Source: Candidatus Pelagibacter sp. TMED106
GTDB lineage: Bacteria > Pseudomonadota > Alphaproteobacteria > Pelagibacterales > Pelagibacteraceae
Reading direction: 5' to 3'
Length of the DNA: 7,577 bases
Assembly: GCA_002170275.2 (NCBI GenBank)
Contig: NHFH02000009.1
Coordinates: 1-7,577 of the forward strand
This document shows, piece after piece, positions 6,403 to 7,577 of this stretch (its first letter is position 1; every line of letters begins with the position of its first letter). Under the pieces are notes generated by a model. That model did no database searches, was not told the DNA's origin, and saw only the letters and a program-made list of their open reading frames with translations. The position numbers and the translations under genes were made by a program.

Positions 6403-7485
6403 TTATCCGCACTGAGCCTTATTCATTAAATAATGATCTAAAATTACACAACTTAACATAGCTTCTCCGATTGGAACTGCTCGTATACCTACACAAGGAT
6501 CGTGTCTTCCCTTAACTGAGATGGTTGTATTTTTTCCAAATTTATCTATTGTTTTTCTTGTTTTAAGAATAGACGAAGTTGGTTTTACTGCAAAAGAAAC
6601 CACTATATCCTGACCACTAGAAATTCCACCCAGAATACCCCCAGCATTATTTGAGTTAAATCTTAATTTTTTTCCTTTTTGAAAAATTTCGTCTGAATTT
6701 TGTTCTCCAGTATATTGTGCTGAACTCATTCCTGATCCAATATTAACTCCTTTAACAGCATTAATACTCATCATTGCTGAAGCAATATCCATGTCTAATT
6801 TTGAATATATGGGAGCACCCAAACCGACTGGCACTCCTCTAGCTCTTATTTCAATAATTGCACCACATGAAGATCCGGATTTTCTAATATCTAATAAATA
6901 TTTTTCCCATAGTTTAACAATAGATTTATCAGGACAAAAAAATGCATTTTTTCTAATTGTTCCATCATCCCATTTTTTTAAATCACACCCTAAAATGCCT
7001 AGCTGAGTAACCGCACCAATAACTTTAAATTTTTTTCCGATCTTATTTTCTAAAACTTTTTTTGCAATCGCTCCAGCAGCGACTCTTGCAGCCGTTTCTC
7101 TAGCTGAAGATCTTCCACCACCTTTGTAGTCTCTAATTCCATATTTTTTAAAATAAGTAAAATCCGCATGTCCAGGCCTAAATTTATTTTTTATTGTTTC
7201 ATAATCTCTTGATCTCATATCTTTGTTGTAGATAATTAACGAAATCGGAGTTCCTGTAGTTTTACCTTCAAATATTCCTGAGAGTATTTGAACTTTATCA
7301 TCCTCTTTTCGTTGAGTGGTAAATTTAGACTGACCAGGCTTTCTTTTATCAAGTTCTATTTGAATATCTTGCTCTTTTACCTTTATATTGGGAGGACACC
7401 CATCAATAACGCAGCCTATTGCGGGACCATGAGATTCACCCCAAGTTGTAAAACGAAATATCTTTCCAAATGTATTAAATGACAT
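6403..7485 (-). CDS. aroC: Chorismate synthase
   Basis: AroC converts 5-enolpyruvylshikimate-3-phosphate to chorismate, the last shikimate-pathway step and the precursor of aromatic amino acids, folate and ubiquinone. It needs reduced FMN although the net reaction is not redox. The 360 residues match the usual length. Signature motifs are GESHG (16-20), RKPGQS (48-53), RPGHAD (103-108), GGGRSSARET (122-131), MMSINAVKGVNIGSG in the central part, the NNAGGILGGISSG segment, and GRHDPC (326-331) near the C terminus with the family's conserved Arg-His-Asp. No key residue appears missing. The ATG at 7485 gives the standard N terminus (MSFNTFGKIFRFTTWGESHG). It has no Shine-Dalgarno, and a perfect TATAAT sits so close upstream that the message may start at or within a few bases of the ATG. 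It is monocistronic within the window, convergent with dxs and divergent from the probable pdxH. Confidence 0.98.
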   Translation of the reverse strand: MSFNTFGKIFRFTTWGESHGPAIGCVIDGCPPNIKVKEQDIQIELDKRKPGQSKFTTQRKEDDKVQILSGIFEGKTTGTPISLIIYNKDMRSRDYETIKNKFRPGHADFTYFKKYGIRDYKGGGRSSARETAARVAAGAIAKKVLENKIGKKFKVIGAVTQLGILGCDLKKWDDGTIRKNAFFCPDKSIVKLWEKYLLDIRKSGSSCGAIIEIRARGVPVGLGAPIYSKLDMDIASAMMSINAVKGVNIGSGMSSAQYTGEQNSDEIFQKGKKLRFNSNNAGGILGGISSGQDIVVSFAVKPTSSILKTRKTIDKFGKNTTISVKGRHDPCVGIRAVPIGEAMLSCVILDHYLMNKAQCG

Positions 7486-7491
7486 TATTTA

Positions 7492-7497
7492 TATTAT
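7492..7497 (+). promoter_or_regulatory. Possible -10 box for the rightmost gene (probable pdxH)
   Basis: TATTAT matches TATAAT at five of six positions and would place a start site near 7504, leaving a leader of about 15 bases before the ATG at 7519. It overlaps the aroC -10 on the other strand almost exactly. No convincing -35 is seen. TAAAAT at 7512-7517 is another five-of-six match, but it touches the start codon and would initiate inside the gene. Confidence 0.3.
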
Positions 7498-7498
7498 A
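7493..7498 (-). promoter_or_regulatory. aroC: Probable -10 box of the aroC promoter
   Basis: A perfect TATAAT reads on the minus strand. A start site six to seven bases after it would fall at about 7486, directly next to the aroC ATG (7485), giving a leaderless or nearly leaderless message. This agrees with the absence of a Shine-Dalgarno. The -35 is weak: the best candidate is TTCATA at 7518-7523 with a long 19-base spacer. The box also reads TATTAT on the + strand (7492-7497), so it could serve pdxH as well. Confidence 0.5.
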
Positions 7499-7518
7499 TA
7501 GATTATTTTGTTAAAATT

Positions 7519-7577
7519 ATGAATCAAAAAAACTCTTTAGGACTGAATAGTTGCTTTTTAGATCTAAATGATCCGAT
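7519..7577 (+). CDS. pdxH: Start of probable pyridoxamine 5'-phosphate oxidase (partial)
   Basis: Only the first 19 codons and two bases are inside the window. The peptide begins MNQKNSLGLNSCFLDLNDP and continues past the right edge. The 'LxDLNDP' ending resembles the short variable N terminus of PdxH, which is followed by 'xxLFxxWxxxA'. From memory, pdxH lies near aroC in several alphaproteobacteria. PdxH is an FMN enzyme that oxidises pyridoxine or pyridoxamine 5'-phosphate to pyridoxal 5'-phosphate; Dxs in this window makes a precursor of the same vitamin. No Shine-Dalgarno precedes the ATG. The reading frame is open to the edge and divergent from aroC across 33 bases, so a real gene start is likely. 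The identity rests on few residues and context and is tentative. Confidence 0.5.
   Translation, partial: MNQKNSLGLNSCFLDLNDP

Noticed and set aside
6791..7006. Plus-strand open frame inside aroC
   Set aside because: It is antisense to conserved chorismate synthase sequence; no motif or start signal is present.
7288..7482. Plus-strand open frame opposite the aroC N terminus
   Set aside because: It mirrors the conserved start of aroC (GESHG region) and would leave the aroC/pdxH arrangement unexplained; no family resemblance.

Overview
This window is a very A+T-rich, tightly packed piece of bacterial chromosome. The best fit is a marine alphaproteobacterium of the SAR11 / 'Candidatus Pelagibacter' type. 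The grounds are the strong base bias, the lysine/asparagine/isoleucine-rich proteins, the near absence of intergenic DNA (largest complete gap 33 bases), and the xseB-ispA-dxs and aroC/pdxH neighbourhoods. The assignment comes from recognising protein and gene-order patterns, not from a database search.

Layout from left to right. (1) A tRNA-Arg with anticodon UCG lies on the + strand with CCA encoded. (2) A four-gene minus-strand operon is read leftward from about position 3359. It holds a full-length Sua5-type threonylcarbamoyl-AMP synthase, an ABC ATPase, its ABC-2 family membrane partner, and a TylF/MycF-family SAM-dependent methyltransferase. These genes overlap by 1 and 11 bases and then are 3 bases apart; the methyltransferase stop lies 2 bases from the tRNA CCA end. 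(3) Only 20 bases separate sua5 from a divergent plus-strand operon, xseB-ispA-dxs. It encodes the exonuclease VII small subunit, a farnesyl-diphosphate-type synthase and 1-deoxy-D-xylulose-5-phosphate synthase, with overlaps of 11 and 4 bases. (4) aroC (chorismate synthase) lies on the minus strand, convergent with dxs across 5 bases. (5) After a 33-base divergent gap, the first 19 codons of a plus-strand gene, probably pdxH, run off the window.

Functionally most of the window is housekeeping: tRNA supply and t6A tRNA modification, isoprenoid precursor synthesis, DNA repair, aromatic amino-acid synthesis and probably vitamin B6 metabolism. The part whose job is not obvious is the ABC exporter plus methyltransferase placed downstream of sua5. 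The ATPase and permease are clearly a pair, and the methyltransferase could modify the exported compound, but no substrate can be read from the sequence.

There is no sign of mobile elements, CRISPR arrays, phage genes, frameshifts or broken genes. No stretch above 33 bases is left unassigned apart from the first 22 bases at the window edge. I do not see a convincing new biological system. The most rewarding second looks are the very short divergent promoters that imply leaderless or near-leaderless mRNAs, the unusual Q-loop of the ABC ATPase, and the unexplained sua5-ABC-methyltransferase operon.
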